A stretch of DNA of 64,000 nucleotides. It comes from Symsagittifera roscoffensis. Taxonomy: Eukaryota; Xenacoelomorpha; Acoela; Convolutidae. Below the pieces are notes generated by a model that did no database searches, was not told where the DNA came from, and saw only the letters and a program-made list of their open reading frames with translations. The position numbers were made by a program, and so were the translations under genes. The number at the start of each line of letters is the position of its first letter. Position 1 is the first letter of the stretch. Of this stretch, positions 11,474-23,650 are shown one piece after another. The DNA lies in contig NC_087065.1 of NCBI RefSeq assembly GCF_963678635.1, forward strand, positions 75,465,345 through 75,529,344. The letters run 5' to 3'.

Positions 11474-12381
11474 CTGTCCAGTTTCTGTTTTTCGAGGGTG
11501 GAGCTGTGATGCATTTGTTGTAGATTGTTAGTAGAACTTGTTCTGTTCGGATGACTGGATCCGCTCATAGCAAGTGTCGAAGGAGTCCCTCCTCCTCCAA
11601 TCACCACCGGCCCCATTCCATTTGGACCCCCATTCATGTGCAAGTAGTTGTCAGTAGTCAACGTCGTCAGCCTACTCCCTCCCAAAGACGACTTCAGCTG
11701 ACGCAAGTTAGACTGCGAGCAGTGATTGGCTGATGAAAATATTGATGCCTCATTCTCATTGGTTGAAGTCGAAGACTGCAGAAGTATGTTCTCGTTGGAG
11801 TCCAACGCAAGTGATGGTCGATGTTGATGATTTCGCAACTTCCTTCCACTATTTCCACTTCCCTCCAAGTGATGCGAATTGAAATACTGCGAGTGACTAG
11901 AGTGAATTGGAGGGAAGTTGTTTGATTGGTTGAAATGATACTCGGCACTCGACTCTACAATTCTATCGTGAGAGGAATCTGCATTCTGATTGGATAAAAC
12001 AGGCACTGCATTCTGATTGGTTGCTGGCGAGTAAACTGAGTTGAATACCAGCGATTCATGAGATCGCGAGAGCCAAGACGGTCTAAAGAAGTTTGGAAAA
12101 CAACTTTCTATAAATTTCCACGAAACACCAAGTGGTTTCTTTCTAATCAGAATCTTAGCGCGGTTTTTAACACTATATTTACGAGTTGGCTTTTCGAAAC
12201 TTTCAACCTCATCTAACATTTCGAGCGACGGGCTCTTGTTCTCGAAACTAGAGATCAAATCGGGGGGTTTTGAAGGATCGAAAAAACTGAAGTTTTCGAG
12301 AACACCTAATTTTCCCATTGTTAAAGGGGTAAAATCACTAGTTGAGTGAAACGATTGCAAAACTACGCGATTTTCGTCCAT
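11474..12381 (-). CDS. RasGAP-locus alternative first exon (SHESL / KLDR motifs)
   Basis: Open from ATG at 12381 for 302 codons to a strong donor, CAG|GTGAGA (donor bases 11473-11468), phase 2. The protein is mostly disordered and Ser/Asn/His-rich. Two short segments recall the N-terminal region of SynGAP-family RasGAPs: RPSWLSRSHESL in the middle, and the terminal KQKLDR right at the splice junction (family proteins have a KLDR-type segment ahead of the PH region). A basic stretch (KNRAKILIRKKP) precedes the first motif. This is the most distal 5' exon seen, so its promoter should lie right of 12,381. The nearest downstream C2 exon needs a phase-1 donor, so at least one PH-domain exon between them is missing from my reading. 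Confidence 0.6.
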
Positions 12382-13095
12382 AACAATTAGGAGTCAAAAG
12401 GAAAAATAAACAAAATTGGCGAACGATTTGAGAAATTTACTGTTAACAAAGGCCGAGAGCAACAAGGACTTGCATGGCACAATTGCTTAAATAAACAATC
12501 GCAGTTTGCAATACAAATCTACCATTGGATCACAGTTAGTGGTAACACAACAATTGACAGCCACTTCACGGTCGATTTATATGCTGAAATTCAATTCCAG
12601 TTCAGATGACTATCATAACAAGATAAACATCCAAAGACCTTCAGGCAAACTGTGTCAGAAAGGTCGGCAAGATCAAACTGCTTACCGACCAGCAGCTGCG
12701 GAGCGTGTAATACAAGAACCAAATAAAAAATTAAAAAGACAACAACTAAAAACATGCATATAAAAAACATAAAAATAGATCAAATTATTTTAAGACACCG
12801 TCATTTTCAGTATTAGAACCAATTTTTCATAACAAGACAGGATATTTTTTTCTCAAAAGCGTTATATTAAAAGAGCACATTACAAACAGGCCCAACCGCA
12901 GAAACGTGTCAAATTTTTAAGCAAAAGAATACCTTGATATCCAGACCCAGACAGTATTTGCAATTACGCAATGCAGTAGCCAAAAATAGACATTGAATAT
13001 GAGTCAAACACGCTGTTAAAAAATTGGCTTTATGCAAATGCATTATGAATTTTACTATACAATGAAACAATTGCATAAAATTAATGGGGGCTATT
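12382..13095. other. Upstream region of the distal RasGAP exon
   Basis: AT-rich. Likely contains the 5' UTR/promoter of the exon ending at 12381, but I see no convincing core promoter element or other gene. Confidence 0.35.
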
Positions 13096-13419
13096 CTCAT
13101 GCGCGAAGGACCGAATGGGCGAAAAAACTTGTAGGCCAAGGACCAAAGACAAAATTAGTCGAAAGCCAATTTTTAAAAAGAAACAATTGCCATTCAATTA
13201 AAATGAATTAAATGAATCAACATTTTGTAATGTAAAATTTGTCCCAATTTTCCGGCGGTCAATGACAAATTGAAAATTTTGCAGATTTCTGACATTTTTT
13301 TATTCGGCCAATATCAATACTCCAAACCCTGGAAATGTTTACTTTCTTTCCAAATTTTAGTTTACTGAAATCTGATTGGCTGATTTTTATTTTCGCTCAT
13401 TCGGTCCTTCGCGCATGAG
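13096..13419. mobile_element. MITE-like element, 'gcgcgaaggaccgaatg' TIR variant
   Basis: A 324-bp AT-rich segment bounded by ~30-bp inverted terminal repeats, ctcatgcgcgaaggaccgaa at the left and its reverse complement ending gcgcatgag at the right. No coding capacity. Its ends are a diverged version of those of the two neighbouring elements (gcgcgaagg versus gcttgaagg), so this looks like a related subfamily. Confidence 0.7.
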
Positions 13420-13435
13420 GGATTCCACCAAACTT

Positions 13436-13829
13436 CATGCTTGAAGGACCGAATGCTTGAAATTAATTTTAGCTTACTTTCCGCCAATCAGAATTGAGTA
13501 TTCAAAATCTCAAAATAAATCGTGAAAATCTCAAAGTAAGAAAATAAATCCAGGCCATTAGTGTTAATATTGACCGATTAAATATAAAGCAGATGAGTTT
13601 TCAAGACTGAAAATTTCGTATGCTTTTGACCTCATTAATTTTGATAATCATCTGAATAGTATTGGGTTGTAGCCCGCAATTCGTAATTTTTTTTTTTGTT
13701 TTCCACTGATTTAATACATTTTCTGTTAATATTGACTTCGATTTTGTGAGAAAGGCATTTAGCCAGTAGAAACGCTTGGCGATTTTGATTGGTTGAAATT
13801 TTTCAAGCATTCGGTCCTTCAAGCATGAG
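13436..13829 (+). mobile_element. MITE-like element, 'gcttgaaggaccgaatgc' TIR, copy 1
   Basis: A ~394-bp non-coding unit with inverted ends catgcttgaaggaccgaatg / cattcggtccttcaagcatg. Internal sequence (aattgagtattcaaaatctc... gattttgattggttgaaa) recurs in opposite orientation in the element at 13921-14317. Confidence 0.75.
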
Positions 13830-13920
13830 AACCCTCCCCGGGGGGAGCTAGCTCAATAGCTACTTGAGACCTGTTTATAACCACTTGAACTACTTTTTAT
13901 TGTACAAAACGGGGAGGGTT

Positions 13921-14317
13921 CTCATGCTTGAAGGACCGAATGCTTGAAAAATTTCAGCCAATCAAAATCGCTAAGCATTTCAATTGGCTAAATGCCTTTC
14001 TCACAAAATCGAAGTCAATATTAACAGAAAATGTTTTAAATCAGTAGAAAATAATCAAATATATTACAAATTGCGGGTTACAACCGCAAAACTATTCAGA
14101 TAAACACCAAGTTTAATGAGTTCAAAATCATAAGAATTTTTAATTCTTGAAAACTCATCGGCTTATTATCTAATCGGTCAGTATTAACACTATTGGCCTG
14201 GATTTATTTTCTTACTTCGAGATTTTCACGATTTACTTTGAGATTTTGAATACTCAATTCTGATTGGCTGAAAGTAAGCTAAAATAAATTTCAAGCATTC
14301 GGTCCTTCAAGCATGAG
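13921..14317 (-). mobile_element. MITE-like element, same family, inverted copy 2
   Basis: A ~397-bp unit with the same TIRs, in the opposite orientation to 13436-13829. The pair forms a long imperfect inverted repeat (arms ~395 bp) around a ~90-bp spacer. The spacer carries the ggggagctagctcaatagct repeat motif also seen near 1140 and 1680. No coding capacity. Confidence 0.75.
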
Positions 14318-14490
14318 GGACGCCACCGTACAAAACTATACGCCAGATTTTGCATTAAACGAGGAGAACAAAAAATCACATTATGAAAACTCAAAAAATA
14401 GACTAAGAGTGAAAAATGGCCACATTAGTCGCATAATCAACCGGCTTTAACATGTTATGTTCACCCCACCAATGCGTCGACAATTTGGTT

Positions 14491-15190
14491 GAGCAGTCAT
14501 ATTTGGAGCCCATATACCAAAAAAAAATGTTTTTTAAAAAGTACTGAAAAAACGTCATCTCTCAAAAAGTACAAGGCTTTGATCAGTCAAATTTGGAGGC
14601 AAGACTCGCAACCCCTGACTCGCTCAATAGAGATGAGAACTTCAACTTTTGTGAAGAGTTTTATATCTGTGTTTATGGAAAATCTTCAAAAAACATAAAA
14701 AACGCCACATTTCGAAAACTAAAAGCATTTCAGCAGTCGCATTCGTACGCAAGATTAGCAATTTCTGAGAGTACCCACACAGTACCCAAGTACATGCTTG
14801 GGATTTTTGAATCTGTTTTCAGAAAACTTTTTAAAAAGTCATAAAAGCTTAATTTCTCCAAAACTGCAAAGATTTCAGCAGTCATATTTGGGGGCACGAT
14901 TCGCAACCCCTAAGAGTACCCTGACAGCCGACTAGAGAGTTGTGAATTGCAAATTTTGTGAAAATTTTTAAATGCAACTTTTCCGAAAATTTTTGAAAAA
15001 TCACAAAAACCGTCGTATCGCAATCTTAAAGGATTTAGGTATTCATAATTGAAGGTCACACTCACAGCCCCTGGGGAAAACCTGACACCATCCCACTATT
15101 GAGTTGCTAATTTCAAATTTGGTAAACAAACAAAGAATTCAAACTAGAAAATTGAAGGAAAAATTTCGAACCATTGCAATATACGATATA
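14491..15190. repeat. Tandem array A of ~150-bp degenerate units
   Basis: Five degenerate units are marked by the block gcagtcatatttggaggc..agattcgcaacccctgagagta (starts near 14491, 14581, 14730, 14876, 15037). It ends in a distinct tail (catcccactattgagttgc ... tgcaatatacgatata) that is also the tail of the array at 21480-22600. The shared tail suggests two copies of one element carrying internal tandem repeats. Confidence 0.7.
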
Positions 15191-18100
15191 GTTTGCCGTA
15201 AAAACATTCTTTCGTTGAACATGCCAAAATAATACGTTGAAAAAGCTTAAACATGGCGAGATAGTGAGGCCCGCATTTAATTATATAGTAGATAATAGAT
15301 AAATAGATTCAATCGGCCAATTGATTTTTCTTCAAACAAAGTCGGCTTTTTCCTGTTTTGTATGCAGAAAATTGTGCAATTGCATACATTATATTTTCTG
15401 GCATCAATAGATGTCAAAAAGTGACCATGTTAACGTGCTTACCTCAAAGCAATCACCGCCCACACATCGGGGAAAAAAATAGAAAATTGATTTAATTTTT
15501 CAAAATTTTTTTTCTCGACACTCAAACAAAGAAATTTCAGTCTGCCAATTGATTGCGACCTATATACATTTCAAACATCTGCTCGCGTAGGGGTGAGATT
15601 GATCTGGAAAAAAAAACGGTTAAAATTACCCTTCAACAGAAGTTGATGATATGAATAGTTTTTGCGCAAGCAATAGAGTAAAAATTGGACTCTTCATAAT
15701 GCAGAGGAGAGAATATTTCAAGAGATTTCCAGAAAAACATGCACAACATCAATAATCACGTGTTTCAAGTTTAAAATCACTACAAAATTTTTTATCTTCT
15801 TGGATCAAAACTCAAAAAAAATGCATACCTCTTCATAAAAAACACAAGCCAAGAAACAAAATCTCACTTTTAAAACTAGACATTTTGAAAAAAAACTAAC
15901 GCAGATGTATCGAAAAAAAAAATAAATTCCATCAGGCCTGCATCTAGGATTTTCTTAAGGGAGGGATGTGTCGGCGAAAATTTAAGAAAATTCTACCATT
16001 CTACCTTATGCCAATATACCCTAGGCGAATGTACCCTGTGCTTAATTTCCCCAAACTTAATTTTATCTTTACTCAAATCTAGTGTTAGGGACAGTATGGA
16101 GGTGTTTCGTCTTTTGAGTCGTGCAGACCATCTGTTTCTTGAATATGTTTTTGATTACATGATTCTTTAATCTCAAAATTAATGATTCTTTGATCTCAAA
16201 GTATTCTATTTCGGATTCATCGATTAAAAGGCGTATGTTTTAATTGCTCTAATTTTAGGATAAAAAAGCGCAGGGCAGTGGGTAAATTGGACACAGACAC
16301 GAACACTGGCGCTTCGCAAACAATGGCGAAAACACTGGCCAAAAAGCAGCTCTAGCAAGTGACATAAGAAAAAGTAGAAATAAACCTCGAATTTGCAAAA
16401 ACTTGAAGCTTAGCAAAAACTTGCATTTGCAAAAATCTGCGACCTAGCAAATTTGAGTCTCATGCACTAACCATTCAGCAACGGATGCTTAAAATCCCCA
16501 AAAAGTAGCCACTAATAACGCAGCTACATATGCTAACATATGCAAAAGTAGCACCAAATACAAAAAGATACAACTTTGCATGTAATAAATTGCGAACCAT
16601 AAAGCCAAAAAATTGCGATATATATTGAGTAAGAAAATTTCTGAAATCGAGATTTGATTACTGTTGTTGTTTGAAACTAACAGCTTTTTTCGGTTCACTT
16701 GATGCATCAACGGTGTAAACTTAATAATTATTCGAACGTTAAAGCACAGGTTATCAATAAGCTGTAAAGGTGCAACAAAAAGGCTGTCATGCCAATTCGA
16801 TGGAGCAAATATTGTTACTTCAAGTCGCAACAAAATTTGCCACTAGTCGCAACAAAAGTGGCAACAATATTTGGGAATTAGTTCGAAAAAAAGTTCGTAC
16901 TATAACACTTTGCTTCGCAATTGTAAATAGGGTCGAATGTCACGAAGCCATTTAGAACACACTCAGTTTGCATCACAGAATACTAAGTAGTCGCTCGATC
17001 AGCATTACTGTTTTATAAGTAAAAATTATATCAACTAGCATTTAAAAAAATCACACAAAATACAATTGTTGTCAAAATTATTATATCCAAAGCATAGTCC
17101 TTTCTCATATTTCACAATTTGGTGGCTACCAGAATACGTTTGAGCCATTACAGTTTGGCGTGCAATTGATCATTATTTATGTAATTAAGATTTTCATTTG
17201 CTTGTTAAGTGCTTGATTTCTCAATTATTGAATTTTTAAAATCTCAGAATCGATTATGATTTTCGTATTGTATTTCTGAGATATAAACACTATCAATATT
17301 ATGCTAGTAAATAAATTTGGATGTTTTCAAACTTTTAATCTAGCCGAGATTGATGCTACACGAGCATCCATCTTTTTCACGATTCCTCCTACCATTGTGC
17401 GTCACTTGTATTGCAAATGGCTTTTTTTTCACTTTTTCAGATTTTGACACAATGCAGGTTACGATATATACAGGTTAAAACAGCATGGCGCTGAACAACT
17501 AGCAAAAATGACTTCCAGCTATGCTACATTTGAAACATATGATCAAGAAGAACGAAGTTTTTTAAGAAGTCCCATTAGTGTTGAATTTGCACATTCAAAA
17601 AATTGGCGCCAGTAACTAATCAATTTCATATATAATACCGGCAATTTAAAGAAACAAGATATTTGGTAAACAAACCGACGAAATCAAAGACGGCAGCCAA
17701 TAACCTGAAATTCATGTACTGTCTATATAGTATCCATGAGTGCCATTTTTGTACTGAAGGCAAGATGGTAACTACCGAAAACTAAACAAGCATTTCGGAA
17801 ACTAAACCTAGAGCTTAGTCGACAGCAATAAAGCCAAAAAAAAGGAAACATCGAAATTCTATAATTTCACAGACAAACAGATCTATCAAAATGTATAAAG
17901 ATAGTTATAGAAAAAAACATGCCCAGACAAAAGAATGCAAAATTAGCATCGATAAAAAACGTAGTATGCAGTTAACAACTCCCTTCTACCTCAAAACAAA
18001 CACACGCACACGAAAAAACTGTCAAAAAAGAAAACATTTATAAAAATTTAAAATAGAAAATCATATTAAAAACCAGCTGCACAAAAACTCTGGAATTCAG

Positions 18101-18313
18101 TTACCTGCAACATACGAATTATTAAAGTCGACATTCTGAAACAATAAATATTGCTGTGTTCAAAACTTTGCGCTGCAGTAGCTAAGCCGACATAAGTGAA
18201 CAGACACACGGTAGTTCAAAAATGAAATGTTGCAGCAGAAAATTTCCTGGTCGCAAAATTTCAATTTTTAACCAAGTTGAGCCAACAACCTATGTCGTCT
18301 TTAATCCACTATT
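15191..18313. other. Non-coding AT-rich stretch
   Basis: No supportable gene. A dispersed-repeat piece at 15480-15610 resembles 1510-1710. The rest shows only short open frames without recognisable protein features. Confidence 0.4.
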
Positions 18314-18375
18314 GGGACGACAAATGTCATTGGTTCAAGTCCCGTGAGAACTGTAATTTTGCTAACTGGAAGTTT
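18314..18375 (+). repeat. SINE-like B-box segment, forward copy
   Basis: Contains gggacgacaaatgtcattgg followed directly by ttcaagtcccg, which completes a tRNA B-box-like motif (ggttcaagtcc). A reverse-oriented copy lies ~60 bp downstream (18437-18480). Confidence 0.45.
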
Positions 18376-18436
18376 TTTTTGTTGTAACACGTCATTTTAT
18401 AACTACAGCAAAAATATTCCAGTTGGTGAAACTAAA

Positions 18437-18480
18437 ATTCCTGACCGAACTTGAACCAATGACCTTTGTCGTCCCCAAAA
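18437..18480 (-). repeat. SINE-like B-box segment, inverted copy
   Basis: The reverse complement reads ggggacgacaaaggtcattg then gttcaagttcgg, matching the segment at 18314-18375. Two convergent copies form a hairpin-capable inverted repeat. Confidence 0.45.
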
Positions 18481-21479
18481 TTTGTAACTTGAACTTGACA
18501 TGCTTATTCAATTGAGGTGCAAGAAAAGTCCTGTGAACAAAGTTTCTAATAGGAAAAAAAACTAGAACCCGGTTGCAATACCCTTGATAGTTGTACAGGT
18601 ATATTTAGCATGCGATGAGACCTTCAAAAGCTGTCTACAGCAAAAAAAAACGCAAGTATCCTTTTATAAAACACTTGCTATGACAACTGTAACAATATTG
18701 CAAATTAGCAATGTTATGTATTTTATGCGCAGCCATGGCTAATGGGGCTAAAAAAAATCCGCCCATTCATCCAACGATTATGGGACGAATAAAAATCAAA
18801 TAGGAGCTTCAATATTTTTGCAAAAAAACACACTGCTGATGAATAACTACTGCAAATATTACTTACTTAATTTTTCTCCAAACTTTTCCCATTCACTCGA
18901 CAATTAACATCAATTAGATGAGTTGGTAAAAAATTAGAACGTTAATTCGAAAGCAATGAAAGATTAAAGAAAAAACAAAAGCAACGAAAAATTTCGAACT
19001 ATTCTCTCGTTAAACCTTTAAGTCAATAAAGTTTTAATGCCATCAGAAAATGAAAATATTCACGTGTGGGCTGATTGAAAATAGAGCGCGTCAAAAGGAA
19101 AATTTAACGAGGCAGCGAAACGCGTCAAATTTAGTTATAAAATGTAAATAGTTAAGTTATAAATGGTAACGGGAATGGGAAGATTCTTCTTGTGGACAAC
19201 TAACTGCTTTCGATCAAGCCATGCTAATACTTTTTTATTTGGAGTTCAATTCACGCTGTATGTTTGGAGTTTGAAGACGGTTGTAAACAGGTCTCCAACA
19301 CAACAACTGGAAACGGTTTGTACCCTGAGCTAGCAGAAATCCAAACAATACTGTGCTCAGATTCAGAGCATTCGGGCAACGGTTTCCCTATTTTGGGGTA
19401 TTTAGAAAAGGCTAATTTTAATTCTAGGACATTTGGAAACTCTTTCCAACACAGGGTAAATTAAACCACTCAATCGAAGAGCGAAGGGGAACTTGGGTTT
19501 TATTCCTATCGCAGCTGTATTGAGACGATAACAATATTGGAGGCTAGCAAAGATATTATAAACAACAAACGGATCAATTCATTTATAGTCAAGTTTCCGC
19601 TTAAACTTGTCTTATACTTCGTAAGGCAGTATCTTCAATTTTGACTTGTAAACTTAGAGAATCATTGAGAAATGGCTATAATGCCACTTGGCACTGAAAT
19701 TTGTATACTTTCGAATAAATGAAGTGGCACGCGACGGTTTTCTGGCAGCTTTTATTTCAGGTTCAGACTAATATGTTTGCAACGGGTATTTATATCTAAG
19801 GAGTCAAATGAAGCTCTGTCAAATGCCACCTGAAGGCATGGACACTTTTTCCCAATCGAATTGAATTTAAATCTGACTGAGCCATGAATAAAAGTTGACA
19901 GTTCTTCGATCTATGAAAAAAGAAACTAAACTTTAATTGCAAATATTAAAAATAAATACAAATGGAGGATTTTAGCATCCAGAAATACGCATTTTTATTT
20001 GAAAAATCATAAGAAAATTTTTGAATGAAAACGGACTTAATTTTTGATATTAACTGGACAAGCAATATATGGAATTTGCTTTTATATCCAACCATCGTAA
20101 TCACTCGATGGTACTGCCTATCGAACGAAAACGAAAATGAACGTAATATGACCTCAAACCAATCCAGTGTTTTTTTTACTTCCACTACTATATTTTAAAT
20201 CCAAATATACAGAGCAGTAGTACGCTTTGAGCCATATGCATTCGCAATAGAGAAATATGCTCAATATTGCACCAAAAACAGAGCTAGATTCATCTACTTC
20301 AATTATTCAAAGCTTTCTTCTTTATTGCTAGAGGAGATTGAAAAAGCAACATAGTAGAGGCTGCAATTCAGTGTACAAAACCAAATGTTTCATTGTCGCA
20401 AAAGAAATTCAATTGAAAAGCAAAATGGACAATAAGGAAGTAATTTTTCAACATTTTTTTCAGCCGTTTTTGTCAATGTGACTAGCAAGCAGATCTCATG
20501 AAGAGTGAAAACAAAAAAAATAACATGCGGGTACTGTGCAAGCAGCAGAATGTCCCGAAACACTAATCATTGTCAAGAAATTTATACTATACTGTCAAGA
20601 TGCTTTATGAATTTTCTTAAGCCGTTTTTCGGTTAGGGTAAGGTATAAAATTACATTATAAGAATCCAGTGAGACTATTTGAAGATTTCCAAATTTGGTG
20701 CTACCTCCATGGACAGACGCTTGTGGGCAATTTTCTATGTCTCAAATTAAAAAACTATTAATGTTCCCACCATTGAAAATGGGGAAGAATTTTGTATTCG
20801 GGCGTGTTTTAGTTTTATTTTGTATTCCCTCAAACTCAGGTACCACAAATAATCGGAACGGATCTAGATAACAAATTGAAGCTCATTCAGTCGTCATTTG
20901 AACGATGTTCAAAAAACTTCAAAACAAGCCCCAATTTCGATAAAAACTGGTTTGAAATTTCGAGCAAGCAACGCTCATTGCGCTAAAAAATTTGAGTTTT
21001 TTTTAGAAGAAAACTTTTTTGACGTTTAATTTAGCGTTCAATTAGCAAAAAGAAGGTTTTCATAAAACATTTAAAGTATTGACAATTTATAAAAAAAATG
21101 TCCATTTGCTTATTCGTTATTCATTTTTTGAAAACAAATGTTGTCCACCATGCCTAATTCAATAATTTTCTACGCGATCGTATAGTTCTCAAATCACACC
21201 ACGCACTAAAAACAGACGCTAAGTTAAAACGTTTAGAATTTTAGATAACTCGTGAAAAACCGCATATATAGAAAAAAAGGTCTGCAACTTTGAGTGCACT
21301 TTGACAGCACCCAGATTCTTAATTTCAAAATTTGTTAAGTTTATATCTGCGATTTTTTTTTATTAAAACTTTGAAAAACCATAAAATTTTGTAATTTTTA
21401 CTGGATAATTTCTTTGAAAAATTTAAAAAACATAAATAGTGTCACAACTTAGAAACTGAAACCTGGAAACTTAAAGCAT
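18481..21479. other. Non-coding AT-rich stretch
   Basis: No gene supported. The part at 20760-20960 is an inverted copy of the dispersed repeat at 9830-10060. Confidence 0.4.
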
Positions 21480-22600
21480 TTGAGCAGTCAAAATTGGGCG
21501 CAAAATTTGCAACTCCTGAGAGTACTTTCAGAGTACCCAACTATAGGGTTAGGAATTTCAAATGAGAAAAACAAATTGAAAAACCATAAAAACGTACAAT
21601 CTCGAGAATTACAGACACTTGAGCAGTAATATGTAGAGACGAGATTCGCAGCACCCTCGAGTACTCTGACAGACACCACCTACAACGTTGAGAATTCCAA
21701 AATTTGAACAGAAAAAAGTAATTTCACGTAAAAAGTAAATTTTGTGAAAAAACTACAAAAAACGTCATATCTCGAAAATTAAAAAAGATTGAGCAGTCAT
21801 ATTTAGAGGCAAGATTCGCAATCCTCGATAGTACTCTGGCAGCACCTAACACAAGCATTGGGAATTTCAAAATTTGAAGAAAAAAACTTAAATTCAAGTT
21901 TTCTGAAAATTTTTTTGAAAAAATCGCAAAAAAAGCCATATCTCGAAAACTACAAAGATTTGAGCATTCATCTTGGGAGGCAAGATTCGAAACCCTGAAA
22001 ACCTTTTGACAGCCCCCATTACAAGGAAAAGCGCTTCAAATTTAAATTACAATATGGCGAAAAAAATTCAGCTTGCTAAAATTTTTTTGAAAAAAAAAAC
22101 AAAAAAACGTCTTATCTCGGAAACTAAACAGATCTGAGCAGTCATATTTGGATGCAAGATTTACAGCCCCTGAGAATATTCTGGAAGAAGCGCCTCTTTA
22201 TCAGGAGGCGAATTACAAATTTTGAAAACAAATTAAATTTAAGTTTTCTGAAACTCGTCATATCTCGAAAACTTAAAAGAATTTAGTAATCATATATTTT
22301 GGAGGCAAGATTCGCAATCATTGAGAGTACTCTGACAGCACCCAAATAGAGAATTAAGAATTTCAAGTTTTGTAAATTGAGTTTTCCGAAACATTTTTTA
22401 AAAATCAACAAAATCTCGTACAGTATAAGGATTTGGGCATTCATAACTGGAGACCAAAGTCGCAACCCCTGGAGAAACTCTGACAGCATCCCACTATTGT
22501 GTTGCCAACTTTTAATTCGAAGGAACAAACACTAGATTCAAACTATAAAATCGAAAAAAATTCTTAAGCGTTGCAATATACGATATAGCTTAACCACGCA
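21480..22600. repeat. Tandem array B of ~130-180-bp degenerate units
   Basis: Seven degenerate units (landmark gagcagtcatatttggaggc near 21483, 21612, 21791, 21962, 22137, 22289, 22435). Each is followed by agattcgcaaccc, agtactctgacagcaccca, an AT-rich spacer and a cgtcatatctcgaaaact block. The terminal unit and tail (catcccactattgtgttgc ... gcaatatacgatatag) match the end of array A. Confidence 0.75.
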
Positions 22601-22794
22601 TAGATACGTAATGCCCTTAACTGTTACAAAAAAACAGTTGGAAGGAAAACAATTAATGTACCTTGGTAAATTTGAAGCGCTTTCGTCAATATGACATCAT
22701 CAGCATTAACTCTGAAGTAAGTTGGCTTTGTAAACAGCAAAGAAAATTAAACAAAAATAAGGAGGAAGAAATGAAAAAACAGATAATTCTCGGA

Positions 22795-23350
22795 GAATCC
22801 GAAACAAAGAAAAAAAGGCGCGCAGCTACAGCCGCAACGTGAGCTCGCTATGGCGGTACTTGTCCCTGGCATTCAGCTGTGGGTTCTTCATCGCAATATG
22901 CAGAGCTACTAACGTCAACAGCTTCGACTTGTCGTTGGCGGAATCAATTATCTTGGCGTCAATGTCTGTAGGGGCAAGACCACATTCGATGAAATGGCTG
23001 CCAACCCGCGCTGAAGGTTACCTGTGTTCTCCGAGTCGTGCCATTAGATGCCGGCAGGTTTGGCCAACATAGCTTGCGTTACAGCTAGGACAGTCTATTT
23101 GGTACACGACATGACTCTTCAGCTCTGAAGGGAACGGTGACTTGAGAGAAGGCAAACAAGTCTTTAGCTTGCGGGTGGTAAAGATAACACTCCCATTTGT
23201 GCTCTGAAGAACGCGTTTGGAAAACTTGTCAGAGATGAGACCTCTGTAATGTAGTACCAGAACAGGGCGCTCTTTATTGGCGGTTCTTTCTGTTGGAGTT
23301 TCAGCGTTCTCGGGCTGACCACAGATTATTTTCTCAAGTGTCTTAGGCAA
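22795..23350 (-). pseudogene. Penelope-like element GIY-YIG endonuclease remnant
   Basis: The minus-strand frame 23350-23018 ends with VVYQIDCPSCNASYVGQTCRHLMAR..EH, the GIY-YIG endonuclease core of Penelope-like retroelements (VY-I-C--C---YVG-T-R-L--R--EH). After a frame change near 23020 the homology continues as HFIECGLAPTDIDAKIID.. and LLTLVALHIAMKNPQLNARD, the usual C-terminal part of the same domain (an IID block, then LNxRD). The upstream RT portion is not visible, so this is a 3'-end fragment, typical of 5'-truncated Penelope copies. It is broken by at least one frameshift and so presumed inactive. Confidence 0.8.
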
Positions 23351-23584
23351 AAGAGGTTGGTAAAATTCGGGCGGGTATTGATTCCTCTAAAGCATGGCAA
23401 GATACGTGTCACAAGCAATTAAATATAGTATAGATAGATGAAAATCTTTTTGCGAATATGGTAGGCGCATTCTGAGCAATTGGTACAGCAACCGGCTTTC
23501 CTTGTTATGAGTTAGACAACAGTTGCCACACAAAGGAAGAAAACAGCAGCAAAATCTAATTATGTGATTCCATCGGTAACCGGA

Positions 23585-23650
23585 ATCGAACCCTTGAACA
23601 CACAAAGCTCCCTCTTTTGGTCGACAAATCTCAAAACTTTCTAAAGGCGC
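23585..23650 (-). repeat. tRNA-like B-box remnant
   Basis: The minus strand contains a perfect ggttcgattcc B-box (about 23590-23600) preceded by gaccaaaagagggagctttg. The T-arm and acceptor stems do not pair well enough for a real tRNA, so it is probably a SINE head. Confidence 0.35.

Noticed and set aside
23588-23600. Functional tRNA gene at the perfect B-box
   Set aside because: T-stem and acceptor stem do not pair; SINE remnant is more likely. The same applies to 52555-52625.
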